DNA of 64,000 nucleotides from Porodaedalea pini (taxonomy: Eukaryota > Basidiomycota > Agaricomycetes > Hymenochaetales > Hymenochaetaceae), in assembly GCA_002794775.1 (NCBI GenBank), contig NBAY01000014.1, positions 62,001 to 126,000 of the forward strand. The letters run 5' to 3'. Every line of letters begins with the position of its first letter. Position 1 is the first letter of the stretch. A program made the position numbers and the translations under genes. Below the pieces are notes generated by a model. It was not told the DNA's origin, ran no database searches, and was given only the letters and a program-made list of their open reading frames with translations. Below are positions 19,741 to 31,536 of the stretch, one piece after another.

Positions 19741-22700
19741 TTACTCCCCCCTCAAGGTTGGATGTCCCGACCAACCATGATTGTGGTCGTCAGGCTCAGT
19801 GTTGATAAAGAGTGGGCAGAGTCGTTTGCAAGGAATGTCAAGTTTTCACGGGGCACCAGGGTGTTTTTGATAGAACTCAGCGATTGCCTCCTTTGCGTTC
19901 TCACCAAAGTCCGTCTCAGGTTGCCAAGTCAGTTCGTTGTATCCAACCCACTTGACGAGGTACTGTAGCTTTCCTCAGTGTAGGCGTGAGTCTAGAACCT
20001 CCTCAACCTCGTACTCCTCTTCGTTGTCAATGATGTCGGGTGGTGGCGGTGGTGGTTGTTTCTGACTCTCGAAGGATGGCTTGACAGCGGGTTTCAACAG
20101 GGCTTCATTAAAGACAGGGTGGACCTTTTTCCATCGTTTTGGGAGCTTGAGCTTGTATGCGCTCACTCCCACCTTGTCGACAACGTCAAAGGGATCGTAC
20201 CACTTGTCGGTGAGTTTCTTCGTCGGCGAATCTGTACTGATGTTTTGCCCATCGAGGAAGACCTTGTCTCCTGTCTTGTACTCCATTGATGCCCCTGCTG
20301 TTCGGTCATGGTAGCGTTTCATGTCGTCAGCTGCCTTGACCAAGTTGTCCTTTGCGATGCGATGGGTCTCCTTTATGTGCTTCACAAAATCTTCCGCTGA
20401 CATGTTAGCAGAGGAAGTTCATACTGTGTCAAAGCCCATCGGATGACATCCTGTATTCGCATAGAAGGGGGACATCTTTGTCACAGAGTGTTTGCAGTTG
20501 TTGTAGGCAAACTCTGCGAGAGGGAGCCAGTCTTTCCAGTCTGATTGCTGGTGGTCGATGAAGAGTCGAAGGTACTGTTCGAGCTCCTGGTTGACACGTT
20601 CCATCTGTCCATCTGTCTGAGGGTGGTATGCCGTTGACGGGTTACCTTCAATGTGCAGGAGTTTGTACAGCTCCTTCATCATTGATGCGTTGAACTGTGT
20701 TCCTCAGTCATGGATGATCTTCTATGGTAGGCCATGGAGGCGGAAGACGTGGTCATGGTACAACTGAGCCATGCCTTCCGCTGACAACTTCATCATTGTC
20801 AGGATCGCGTGCATCTGCTTTGAGAACCTATCCACAAAGACACAGATCGTGTTGTGTCCCTTGGAGTCTGGGAGCTCTCCGATGAGGTCAACCGTGACAA
20901 TTTCCCAAGGACCTTCAGGGACTGCATTCAGATGAAGCGGCCTTGACCTCGACGTCCTTAAGGCTTTCGTTCATTGACAATGATCGCATCCTTGGACATA
21001 TGCTCGGGTGTCAGAGAACACAGATGCCCACCAGAAGTCGCGACGGACAAGCTCTACCGTCTTGGATGCTCCCAGGTGCCCAGCTAGTACCAAGTTGTGA
21101 CACTCCCGTAATACAGCCTCCTTCATCGTTGACAGTACATACACCTTGCCTTTCATCTGCCACAATCCGTTGACTTCTGTCATACCTGTCGGCCTTTCCA
21201 ACTTGTCCTGCGCCCTCTGCACTTCACCCACTTGTTCCACCACCTCATCACGTGATGTGCAGACCACTCCACGGTTCAGCCACTTCTCCTTGATAAACAC
21301 AATACCATCATTGTCATCCTTGCCCTGATCATAGCCCACCTTGCGCGACAGCAGGTCCGCCTTGCCCATTGTCTTCCCTGACTTGTGTTTGAGGTGGAAG
21401 TCAAATTCTTCAAGTTCAGTCCGCCAGCGAGCTTGACAATAGCTCAGCTTCTGCACCGACTTGAAGTAGGTGAGGTTGGTGTGGTCGGACCAGATCTTGA
21501 TCTTGTGGCGAGCACTGAGGAGGTACTGCCGCCACTCCTTGAGTGCAGAAACAATCACGAGCATCTCCTTGTCGTAGATCTTGTAGTTTTGTTCCACCGG
21601 TTTGAGTGCCTCTGACCTGTAGGCAATCACCCTCCACTTTCCTTCCTGTTTCTGCAGCAACACGCCACCGAGTGCAAAGTTTGACGAGTCCACCTCTATG
21701 CAGAAAGGGCCCTCATCATTGGCGATGGCTAGGACTGGAGGTGAGCAGAGACGTTGTCTCAACTCCTCAAATGCATCTTGCTGTTTGGTCTCCCATACCC
21801 AGTCCTTCTTGCCCATTAGCGACATTAGCGGTTGGACCACCTTGCTGTAGTCCTTTATGAACCGCCATAGCCAATTCCCCATGCTGAGGAACTGCTGCAA
21901 CTGCTTGACGTTTTGTGGAATGGGCCAGTTTGCAATCACCTCCGTCTTTGCTGGGTCGGCCCTGATCTCACCATTGCCGATGATGTGTCCAAGGTATTTG
22001 ACAACCTTAGCATCAAACTCACACTTCTCCAGCTTCAGGTATAGGCCGTTCTCACAAAGGATCTGGAGGACATGCCTCGACATGTCGATGTGCTCTTCGA
22101 TGGTTTCTGAGAGGATCAAAATGTCATCAAGGTATATGATGATCAAGTTAGCATAGATCAGGTCCTTGAAGATATGGTTGACGAATGCCTGGAACGTCAC
22201 TGGTGTGTTACAAAGACCAAAAAACATCACCGTCGGTTCAAAGAGACCCATGTTCATGCAGAAAGCTGCCTTCCACTCGTCGCCTTTGCGGATCCAGATG
22301 TTGTAGTACCCCCAGCGAAGGTTGAGCTTGGTGATAAACTTAGCTTTCTTGACCTTGTCGACAAGTTCATCAATGAGTGGGAGGGGGTACTTGTTCTTGA
22401 TCATACCATCGTTGAGCTTACAGTAGTCCTGGATCAGGCGTAGCAATTTGTCAGCCTTCTTAATGAAGAAGAAAGGTGATGCCATGGGCGATATCGATTG
22501 TCAGATGCGACCAGACTTCAAGTTCTCATTGAGGAAGTCCTTTAGCGATTGTTGCTCAGTAGGCGTGAGTGGGTAGATCTTGCAATCACTAGGTTTGAAG
22601 TCAGGTTTGAAGTCAATGACGTGGTCCCAGGGTCGATGTTCCGGCAGCTTCTTGAAGCCTTTCTCGCTGAAGATGTCAGCGTAGTCGTTGAGATATGCGG

Positions 22701-23235
22701 GCCAGGGTGCCTTGTCCATTCGCATCTCTCTCACCCTCCTCATCTCTTCTATGACCTTCTCTACCTTCCGCATGTCTTCCACCACCTCCCTCTTGACCAC
22801 ACATTTGTTTGGACAGCGGGTGAATTCGAGCGTACCCGCCTTCCAGTCGACCTCAGGGTTGTGATGTCGAAGCCAGTCATACCCCAGGAAGATGTTTGAT
22901 GATGCCAGTGAGGTCACTGCAAGGACGATCTGTTCCTTATGGTGACCTATCGTAAGTTCAACGTCAACGTATTCTTCAATCAGCCCAGCCTCATTGTGTG
23001 TGCTGTCAGCATTGAGCACCACGAGGGATCAGATGTAACATTTTGTTTCCAACCCATATCTTTCGATGAACCTCACGTCGATGCACGACCCTGTGCACCC
23101 TGAGTCCACTAGGGCATGTGCATCCACTTCTTTCACCTCGCCCACTACCCTATGATCAATGGTCAAGAGAAGGTCCAGCTGGCATCCACCAGTTCCTCTC
23201 ATGAACAGCTGCTCATTGTCTTCATCCTCGTTCAC
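19741..23235 (-). pseudogene. pol: pol: protease, RT, RNase H, integrase, chromodomain (D-2)
   Basis: Protease has DSG at 23098-23106. RT runs about 21850-22750 with YLDD at 22123-22134. RNase H starts near 21720 with the EVDSS motif and includes the DHTNL segment. The integrase zinc region ends at GCDHC near 20975, and its core and tail run from about 20970 down to 20100, with the AYHPQTDGQMERVN segment near 20620. A chromodomain (EEYEVEEVLDSRLH..LVKWVGY) is near 19890-20010. Chromodomains guide insertion to modified chromatin in chromoviruses. The ORF ends at TAA 19741-19743, touching the 3' LTR. Stops at 22498-22500, near 20970, near 20406 and in the chromodomain are TGA, most where CGA is expected. 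Confidence 0.9.
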
Positions 23236-23399
23236 ACCGGTGGGAGTTTCGTTGTTGGAAAAACCATCGACACTGTTTACATCTATATATCGTACAGGTG
23301 GTTGGTTATATTTTAATGAGTCTGAACTCGAAACTCCTTGATCTTCCCAGTCAGTTGCCCCGATGGCTACGCCTGACCACTCACAAAATCTTGTGAGTT

Positions 23400-25130
23400 G
23401 ACGACCTCTTTGTCATTGCCTTCCTCTTCCACATTGTCCTCCACTGTCATTCTTCAAGTGTCTACGACTTCCTCGAAGGCCGACTCCTTCATTGTGCTGA
23501 GTTCATTGGTGAGGAGGCGACACTCGCCTGGCACCATCAATTCCAGCATGCGCTGGATGATCAGTTTCCCCTGCGGGCACTTGTTCTGGAAATGGCCCTC
23601 CTGTCCACAAAGCCAGCATGCGCATCATTGCCTAGCCTCATTCATCAAGACGTCCATTGGCTGGCCTGCACCTCTGAAGGTGATGCCAGTCACATCGCGC
23701 TTGTTGACATGTGGGGCTGCTACCTGTCAGTGTGCGGGAGGCGCTTGTTGTGGCATTGGGCGGTGTGTGAATGGCAGTGCATGACCCTGCTGGATTGCAT
23801 GAATTTTCTGTTCACCATGGTCGATCTCAATGGCCTTCTTCTTCCACATCTTGTACGTTGTTGGGACGAGTGTCTCCCTCAACACACCGTGGACCACTTC
23901 GATATTCATTGCGCACTTCAGGCAGTCGCAGATGATGCTGTCGTCCTTCAGGTCCACCGCCTTGATGATCACATTGAGCTTCTGGAAGAACTCATTGGTG
24001 GATAGATCCTTCTGGACCTTCTCTCAGAATTCTTTAGCGCCTTCTCCTTCCCGTTCGGATCGTCAAACGAGGCATCTAGGCGCTCTTGGAACTGGGTCCA
24101 GCTATCTGTGAAACTCACGACACCATTCGTTGTGAATTCCTGAATGTAGTTTTGTGCCCACGTCGAGGTGTTGCCTCCCTTGAGATAGGAGAGAGTGACA
24201 TATATCTTGCTTGATGACGAAGGGTACCTTGTGGGGTTCACTGAGACAAAGAGAAGGACTTCGCATTTGAAGTTGAGATAATCATTACCGCCAGCAAATT
24301 CGCACGGCCGGGTGACGTCTATGATGGGAGCGGGAGGGTTGGCTGCCGCAGCTGGTGCCGGGGTGTTGTTCGCCTGATGGGCAAAGGCGCCCACCACAAT
24401 CGCTGCAATTTGCTCCAGCTGTTGTATGCTGAAGCCTGCTGCTGACATTGTTGGTACAGGCGTATGTGTTAGGCGTTCCAGGGGGGTTGGCAGTGACGAG
24501 TCTCTATGGGGCATATGATAACCTCCTGGTTCACTAGGGAGGATGACCGATGATGTCGAGACTGTAGGGGATGATGGTGCATGAGGAGGTTGGGGTGCCC
24601 ACTGAACTCACTGAGCTTGTTCATTAGTTGAGTACCAAGCGTGTCTGATGTTGCTCCACCAGATGTTGTGGGTGACGTGCTCACTGTTAGTTGCGATGTA
24701 CAAAGCATGGTCTGGATCAAACCATGAGGAAGATGGAAGGGCCCACTGTTGTTCCTCTGTGAGATCTATCTTGGCTAGACTGGAGGGGGAACCAGGAGGG
24801 GCTGGTTGTCTGGATGAACATTACACTGATGAAGGACAGGTTCGTCAGTGAATTTGATGATTAGACGGAAGGCAGCAACCGAGATAACAATCGACAATGA
24901 GGTCGATGACTGCATGCGATGTGTTACCCACGTCCAAGTCAGATGCGATCTCCACCAAAGGCTGATGCAGAGAGCCAGGGTGGGAGAGGGTTTCCTGATT
25001 AGGGCGTCAACCTGTTCAAGGTCAAGTTGGTGCCCAAATGCAGTAAGGGTCAGGAAAAGTCAGCTGAATCAGTTATGTAATACATGAACGTCTGACAATG
25101 TCCAGGCAGGGTTGAGGGTTGTCGTTTAGG
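23400..25130 (-). pseudogene. gag: gag of D-2
   Basis: Capsid and nucleocapsid region of a Tf1/sushi-like chromovirus. The stretch 23969-24514 encodes a typical gag matrix/capsid segment (KIYVTLSYLKGGNTSTWAQN). A CCHC knuckle C-x2-C-x4-H-x4-C (CWLCGQEGHFQNKC) lies at about 23576-23619. The upstream portion 24469-25130 corresponds to the D-1 first ORF. The frame changes at least twice (near 24500 and 23970) and carries stops, so the ORF is broken. Confidence 0.75.
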
Positions 25131-25227
25131 GGGTTTATATGTCAAGTCCTTCGAGGGGAACACTCCTCTAGACCAAGTGAAGGTGAGTCGACAGCAACGA
25201 CGTATGCTGGGGATGAGCCCGGGTGAG

Positions 25228-25238
25228 GTTCTGCTTTT
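25228..25238 (-). other. Self-priming primer-binding site of D-2
   Basis: Minus strand AAAAGCAGAAC, one base inside the 5' LTR, complementary to the LTR segment at 25436-25446 that lies about 30 bases downstream of a TATATAGGG box on the minus strand. Confidence 0.7.
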
Positions 25239-25239
25239 A

Positions 25240-25666
25240 TGTTAGGTGGGAGTCCGGGAGACAACTCAGACTGGGCAGGCCTCAGCTGACTATCGTCTGG
25301 GACATGATATACTCAAGTGGGGACTTGGGACACACTGTACTCAGGCTAGGTTGTCGCGGAGGTAAGAGGATTAATACAAGTCTAAACTAATACAAGGGGG
25401 ATGAGTCTCACCTAGGTCATCGTGGAGATAAGAGGAAAAGCAGAACAAGGAGTTCATGCAATTCCTGAGACCCTATATAGCAACGACTGTGAGACCACAT
25501 TACTTAATGTTACATAAGCAAACAGAATGGAACGAATGAAGGTCATGTGGATGGAGTGTGGGAAATGATTGAAAAGATGACTAAATATAATGAAAAGGAG
25601 CGATTAAAAGAAAAGAAATAGTTAAAGGGGAAAATAAAGGAAAAGGTGAAAGTTTGAGTTCTAACA
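25240..25666 (-). repeat. 5' LTR of D-2 (427 bp)
   Basis: Partner of 19314-19740; TGTTAGGTGGG to AGTTCTAACA on the plus strand. Confidence 0.93.
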
Positions 25667-25838
25667 CGTACCTGGCTCACCACCACTCTGGAAGGTGTAG
25701 AATATATCATCTGGTGGCATGCTGAAAAAGGACAGTGGTACTCAACTCTTGAAGGAGGACAAAGACTAAAGTGGGGACCCTCTTTGAGTACGACATCCTT
25801 GACCTTGCTGTCATTATCGACGTCGACTGTTCTACCGC
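25667..25838 (+). pseudogene. gag: D-1 coding fragment, continuation after D-2
   Basis: Continues the frame that stops at 19313 (..NEEHHT|WLTTTLEG..) once one 5-bp duplication is dropped. It aligns with the D-2 segment around 24600-24700 (shared IWW and WYST). It is cut at 25838 by the 5' LTR of C-1. The remainder of D-1 is not found on the other side of C-1. Confidence 0.7.
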
Positions 25839-26772
25839 TGTAGAGCCGTGCCGGTCATCCCATCACCGCCGATCACTCCAGAAGCACTCGAGAACTGGTT
25901 CCGACGCGTACCAATCAGTACCGGACTGAATCCGATTGGTCTGGTCTTGAATCAGAACCCCGCGATCGTGTCAGCAACACATTCCGAGACCTCCGAATGC
26001 ATATCGGAACGTACCGGAGATCTTATCTGGACGATTAGGGATGCAGTCACATGGAGCATACAGCCAAGATGCATACTGGACTGCTGTCCAATGATGGGAG
26101 CCACGTACTGATTGGACGATCTGAGTTCTGGTGGAGCACCGGTATGGTCAGACGCGATGCGGACGTTTTTCTTCATTATGATTTATGTTTTTCCTATGTT
26201 CTTCTGATTTCTATGCACTCTATGCATGCCTCTATGACCTATGACTTTTCCTTTCGACTTCTCTATGTTTCAACTGATATGCACATTATGCCCGTATGGA
26301 AAATATTAACTGTAGATAGATCTTTGGACTTAGTATAAATATGCACCCCATGTCGTAGGTAGAGGACAAGTCAGTTCTACCACAGAGTCTCCCTCAGATA
26401 GGGTAACTTGAGTGTGATCCGTCTTAGTTCTCATAAAACCTGTAGTCGTTCCGTCCTCGTCTTAGCATCTCGTCTCTCGAAACCGTCTCTCGTCTCTTAC
26501 TCTGTAACTCGAACCTCATCGCTCGTCGTGATCACATCGTACCGGTGTTGATTACCCATGTGTACCGACTCCGTACCGGTCAAGTACAGAGCCAACAGGA
26601 GTACCCGACCTTAGCACTCGATATCGACATGTACTGGCACATACCGAAGCATACCGATGCGTACCGGTACATCGAGTGATCTCACCACAGTCAACCCCTA
26701 ACCTCCCAGAGCAACGTGATCACGTCCCCAAAAGGACTGCTGATCCCAGACACCCCTAAGTCAGGATCTACA
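25839..26772 (+). repeat. 5' LTR of C-1 (934 bp)
   Basis: TGTAGAGCCGTG to CAGGATCTACA. It has the same length as 34450-35383; by hand alignment about 40 positions differ, all transitions, nearly all at CpG. A TATAAATA box starts at 26334. Confidence 0.95.
26334..26341 (+). promoter_or_regulatory. TATA box in the C-1 5' LTR
   Basis: TATAAATA, conserved at 34945-34952 in the 3' LTR and, inverted, near 63040 in the solo C LTR (there TATTTATA). It lies in the longest stretch identical between the two C-1 LTRs. Confidence 0.55.
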
Positions 26773-26773
26773 A

Positions 26774-28480
26774 GTGGAGCCCACCGTGAGGGGGTTAAAC
26801 GTGTTGCGATCCTCATGTCCTCCACGTTCGTCGCATGGGACATCTCAGCAGACTATTGAACCCCCTCATCCATATAGAACCACTAACACTTGGCAGCATA
26901 GACACCGTATCAAAGAGTGCACTACGGATTCGGATTCTGAGTCCGTAGAGCGTTACCTTGATTTGGACTTAGAACAACTTAACACGTCATTCAACTCTGG
27001 AGCGTAGTCTCCCTTCTCATTAATCAGCTCGTCCGCAGTTCCGTCGACAGTCCCCTCAGCCCCGTCGACTAGCTTGTCACCACTAACTGGGCTCGAGAGC
27101 AACAACCCAGACGATACTGCTCAGCTCGTCTTACCGGATCCTAGTTCGTCCGTACTGGGACAGACGCCTTCGCCCGTCGGTATGTCATCAGTTCCATCAA
27201 ACCCAGTTAACACACAGGCTACACGGCCCCAGACATCGTCCGTAGTAGCACCGGTGCAGCCAGTACCTCCAGTTAGAATCATGTCAAACCATCCTCCACG
27301 TCACGGAGCTAGAGACACTCCCTTCTTCGATGGACATAACCTGTTAGACCTTCCTCAGTACTTTGAGGATATCAAATATATCACGACCGACTGCAACTTA
27401 GACGACACGGCGAAGATCCAGTACGTGAAGTATTACGCTTCTAGTTCTGTAGCTGAGCTGTGGGATACCACCGATGGTGTCGGTATGGGAGCGAACAATT
27501 GGACAAAAGCGAAGGAGGCGATTATAGCGTTTTACCTGGCTTTGGCGCCCGGCGTGTGCTTCACCCGGGAAGACCTCAATAGGCTCATCAAGGGTTGGAA
27601 GAGTAAAGGAATACAGTCGAGGGAGGATTTCGGAGAATACAAGAGAGAGTTCATGGTGAGGTCGAAGTATTTGGAGCGTAATTTGATCGTTTCAGCAGAG
27701 GAAGCAGCACACGCGTTCGTCCGAGCCTTTACGGGCAAACTGAAGGATAGGTTGCAGCAACGCCTAGAGACGAAGGAGCCCGACCCATCCCCGGGCAAAC
27801 CTTATATGATCGATTTGGTGGTAAAGCATGCGGACTACATCTTGGCTGGTACGGTTTTTGACGACGTACCGACAACTCGAGCGCCCGACCTGACGAATCA
27901 GTCAAAGGTAAAGTCAGAGGAAGTAGATATCAGTACGGTGTGGGAAGCGGTCAAGAACATTCAGGTTCAGGTGCAGTCACTCGGGCGAAGACTGCCACCA
28001 GCAACGATGTCCCAGAGGAGTCCCGGGTGTGCGTTCTGTGGTGACACGAGCCACTACATTAGGTCGTGCCCGAAGGTGCTGGAGTATATCCAGGCAGGGA
28101 AGTGTGTGAGGGATGTGAATGGAAAGGTGACACTACCGAACAGAGGGTTCGTACTGAGCACGGCGGTGGGTAATAATTTGATGGAGAAGATAGATTCGCT
28201 GCGTCAGGAGACCAGTATGGCCTCGGTTAACCTCATAGAGGTGGCGACGTCGACGACAACGGGTACCGAAGTGTCGGAAGGCCCAGCAATGATGGCCGAG
28301 ATTGCGGAAGAAGTATCAGACGAAGAGTTGGAGGTGGCGCAGTACGAAACGTTGTTGAACGAAGCAAAGAAGCGAGCGTCGGTGGCGAAGAAAGCCAAGT
28401 TCGATGGAGTCGAGATTCTTCGTGCAAGCGGGATGACTTTGGCGAAAGACCCGATGAGAGCATCCCCAGTTGGTCATTGA
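26774..28480 (+). pseudogene. gag: gag of C-1
   Basis: Long open frame from the primer-binding site, interrupted once by TAG at about 27005-27007, then open from 27008 to 28480. The amino-terminal third is Ser/Thr/Pro-rich. Residues from about 27300 to 27840 form the capsid-like domain (FFDGHN..LPQYFED..). The nucleocapsid CCHC knuckle is CAFCGDTSHYIRSC, near 28030-28075. The carboxy terminus is acidic, then Lys/Arg-rich. There is no protease motif: the frame runs directly into the integrase region at about 28455-28475, showing that an internal deletion removed protease, RT and RNase H. Confidence 0.8.
26775..26793 (+). other. Primer-binding site of C-1
   Basis: TGGAGCCCACCGTGAGGGG, two bases inside the 5' LTR. 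Same as the family A site apart from CpG-type changes. Confidence 0.65.
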
Positions 28481-29670
28481 GCCGGAACGCTGGTGGTCGC
28501 TTGTTCAGCAGGCTCATGACGATCTCGGACACAAGGGGGTGTACTTGGTACGCGCTCGATTGCTGGATCGGTTCTGGTGGCCGTCGATTTTGGAAGACGT
28601 CAAATACTTCATGCGTACGTGTCATATCTGTCAGGTGCGCCAGACTTCGAAAGTGTCGATACCGCCATCGGTACCGGACATACTGATGTTGTTCACCCGG
28701 ATCCACATCGACATGAAGCACATGCCTGCTTCAGGAGGCTTTCACTACATCGTACATGCGCGGTGCTCCTTGTCCAGTTACCCAGAGTTCCGACTGTTGC
28801 GAAAGCAGACTGGTCACACGATCGGGCAGTTCATTTTTCAGGAATTACTGTGTCAGTACGGCGCGTGTCCCAAACTCGTTACTGACAACGGTACTCCGTT
28901 TATTGCTGCGCTTGATTGGTTGCGGGATCGGTACCACATTTTGCACATCAAGATCTTGGCGTATAATTCTCAGGCCAACAGGATCATCGAACGACAGCAT
29001 TACAACATCCAGGAAGCCTTGATCAAGGCAGCCGATGGGAATGCTTCCAAGTGGCATGAGCATGCTTACTCGGTATTCTGGGCTGAGCACATCACAATCC
29101 AGAAATCGACCGGTATGTTGCCGTACTACATGGTTCATGGAGTCGAGCCGGTACTTCCGTTCGATCTCGCCGAGGCCACTTATCTTACTCCGCCGTTGGA
29201 TTCCCCAATGCGTACCGAGGAACTGATAGCGACCCGGGCACGCCAGTTACAGAAGCGTCCGGCAGACCTCGATAGGATTGCGCAGTTGGTTTGAGATGCT
29301 CGACACAAGTACGCTCGACAGTTCGCCGAAGTCCATAAGCACGTCATCAAGGACTACGATTTCCAGCCCGGTCGACTCGTACTTGTACGGAACACCCGGA
29401 TCGAAAAGGAGTTGGACCGAAAGACGAAGGCCCGGTACTTAGGACCGTACATTGTCATCCGTAGGGCATGTTCCAGAGTGTATATCATCTCAGAACTTGA
29501 TGGATTGGTTTCCCAGATTTGGGTTGCAGCTTTTCGTCTCATTCCTTATTTTCCCTGATCTGACATTTCTGTTCCCCTTGACGAAATCCTTCAACAGGAT
29601 GACAACGAACATAGCATGATGAAGGAAGATCTGGTAGAAGAAGACAGCTCTGAATCGGACTCTGATACCT
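28470..29670 (+). pseudogene. pol: integrase of C-1
   Basis: Integrase with HHCC zinc finger (HDDLGHKG, CHIC), catalytic Asp in HIDMK, second Asp in LVTDNG, and Glu in RIIERQH, so all three acidic residues are present. A GPY/F module (YLGPYIVIRR) follows. The frame is open from 28470 to 29291; TGA at 29292-29294 and TGA at 29556-29558 sit in contexts that suggest former CGA, after which an acidic Ser-rich tail ends at TAG near 29670. Its nearest relatives in the window are the family A integrases, which share the tail. Without RT it would act only if RT were supplied by other elements. Confidence 0.82.
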
Positions 29671-30077
29671 AGTCGTGAATTCTGATTATGTTTGCCATCC
29701 AAGGTACCGGTATGCGTACCAACACGTACCGACACCTCTTTATTTTATTATCTTTTAATCAATTATGATCCGTTTATGTTTTGACCATGGAACCATTTTA
29801 AATTCTTTCATACGGAATGCTTTCTCGATTATTGAAACATTAACTATATGGCATATCTTCGATTTCCCTTCCGGTACATTAGTAAAATCACAAATGGACA
29901 CTTAAGGATGATCTTTCTTTTTCTTTTTCTATTTGTTCTTTCGTTTTATCACACTGAAAACTTAACGAAAACAAAGAAAAATCCATATTCAAAAATATAT
30001 ACAAATAAATTACTACACTTTGTATTATTTTTCTTTTTTTTTCGTCCACAGGACCAAGTTGTACCGACGCATACCGA
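29671..30077. other. AT-rich spacer of C-1
   Basis: About 400 bp between the end of integrase and the stop of the antisense gene. It contains short runs of T and A and copies of the GTACCG-type motif also seen in the C LTR, and no coding signal. It probably holds convergent 3' ends. Confidence 0.4.
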
Positions 30078-30230
30078 CTAGTCCTCCTCCTCCCTAGCAC
30101 CCCACTTCCCCTTCTCGAGCGCCACAAGGTGTGTGCGGATCGAGGCTGCTTCGGCCACCTGACGAGTCGCCTCCGCAGCAAGATGACGTGAGCTACACTC
30201 AAGCTCGTGGACGTCACGCACAAGCTCCGC

Positions 30231-31227
30231 TGTGGAGATCCTGATGCTGCTTGCCTCAGAATCGGCTCTATTAGGTTCGACTCGACTCAGGGCAGTCTTA
30301 CAAGTATCCCCAATGCATTTCGGGACACTTTCAGTGTTTGGCAGGATTAACTCGACGCATACAGCTTGGTTCTGCACTGGTGAGCCACCAAAGTCTGTTT
30401 TCGGTCAGGTCTGGTATTGTTCCGAGCCTCCCAAAGCTTAATTACTCATGTGCCTGAGTTCCGGCTCCGAGTTCCGGCTATTTGGTGTTGTTTGGCTAGA
30501 GCCTCCGGTCTGTCTTTGTGTCCTTTGTACGCCGCTCAGAGGCTCAACCCTCTGTCAGTTATTTAAACACTCATGTAAATGTATCAAAAATACAAGTTTG
30601 TTTCCCCTGAGTCAGTCCCAGTCTTTATTTCTCGTCTCCGTCGTCGTTCAGTATTGTTCTGTCCGTTCTGTCCGTTCCGTCTTGAGTCCCATTTTCGGCC
30701 AAATCTTGCTTTCGCTATATCGCCCTCAATTCTTAACCGTTTCTCGAGCTCTTTTCAGATTCTTAATCTCGTCGAAAATCGCTTTCGAACACTGTCTTTT
30801 CTTGCACGATTCCGAGCCCGCGTCGTAGAGCTACAAAAATAGCTTTTGGTTCCGGGAGTTCCGTGTGTTCCGCCAGCCGCAACCAGTGCAACTGCCATAT
30901 CTCCGTCAATTCTGCACCGCATCTCGAGATCGTTTCAGATTCAGAATCGTCTCGACGAATCGTTTCGATTACTGTCTTCACTGGCAAGTTTCCGAGCCCG
31001 GGTTGTCAAGATCGTAGTCACTCTTTGTTCTCCGACCACATTTAGGCACATTTTGCCGGTCGTCCTTTGTACTCGCATCCTTGAGTCGACACCTAGCCCC
31101 GAGTATTCCCCTACACTTCCCTACACTTCCTGACACTATCCCCTCCATCAGACATGTTAGAGTGAACCCCCAGTGGCCGAACTCAACCAGGTCCGAGTCT
31201 GCCAGTAGACTGTACCATCACCTTTCA
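30231..31227 (+). repeat. Solo LTR, family B (copy s2, 997 bp)
   Basis: TGTGGAGATCC to CACCTTTCA, flanked by CCGC (30227-30230) and CCAC (31228-31231), a 4-bp duplication with one CpG-type change. It sits in the last coding part of the family C antisense gene. It includes the 78-bp segment missing from copy s1. Confidence 0.9.
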
Positions 31228-31470
31228 CCACGACGACATGGTCGAACTCGTCCTCGGAGTCATGCTCCAAGACGAGCTCATGCGGGTCCTCGTAGGCACT
31301 GGTGAACCAGCTTGGCCCAGCAACGGGTGGCGAGGCAACGTGCCCCCTCTGTTGTTGCTTCTGCTGCCACGGTATGCGTGCGGCAGCGGGCCTTGGTACG
31401 CGAGGCGGTGGGGACAGCGTGTCCACCATGATCGGAGAGGCCGGCACAGGCAGCGCAGATGACGTGGACA

Positions 31471-31535
<65 letters not shown>

Positions 31536-31536
31536 A
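31471..31536 (-). repeat. CAG trinucleotide tract coding polyGln
   Basis: Nearly pure CTG repeat on the plus strand, CAG on the coding minus strand, with one interruption (TTG). It encodes about 21 consecutive Gln just after the zinc cluster. Shorter Gln runs recur near 32240, 32350 and 32445 in the same gene. Confidence 0.9.

Larger units (their letters stand above)
19314..25666 (-). mobile_element. Family D element D-2, complete chromovirus (6.35 kb)
   Basis: Bounded by two 427-bp LTRs (19314-19740 and 25240-25666), with gag, protease, RT, RNase H, integrase and chromodomain in that order on the minus strand. Flanks read CATAC (19309-19313) and CGTAC (25667-25671), a 5-bp target duplication with one CpG-type change. 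Removing one copy joins the D-1 coding frame without a stop. In-frame stops, mainly TGA, show that it is inactive. Confidence 0.93.

Noticed and set aside
26774..27007. A separate small gene at the C-1 primer-binding site
   Set aside because: It is the first part of gag in the same frame, separated from the rest only by one TAG.
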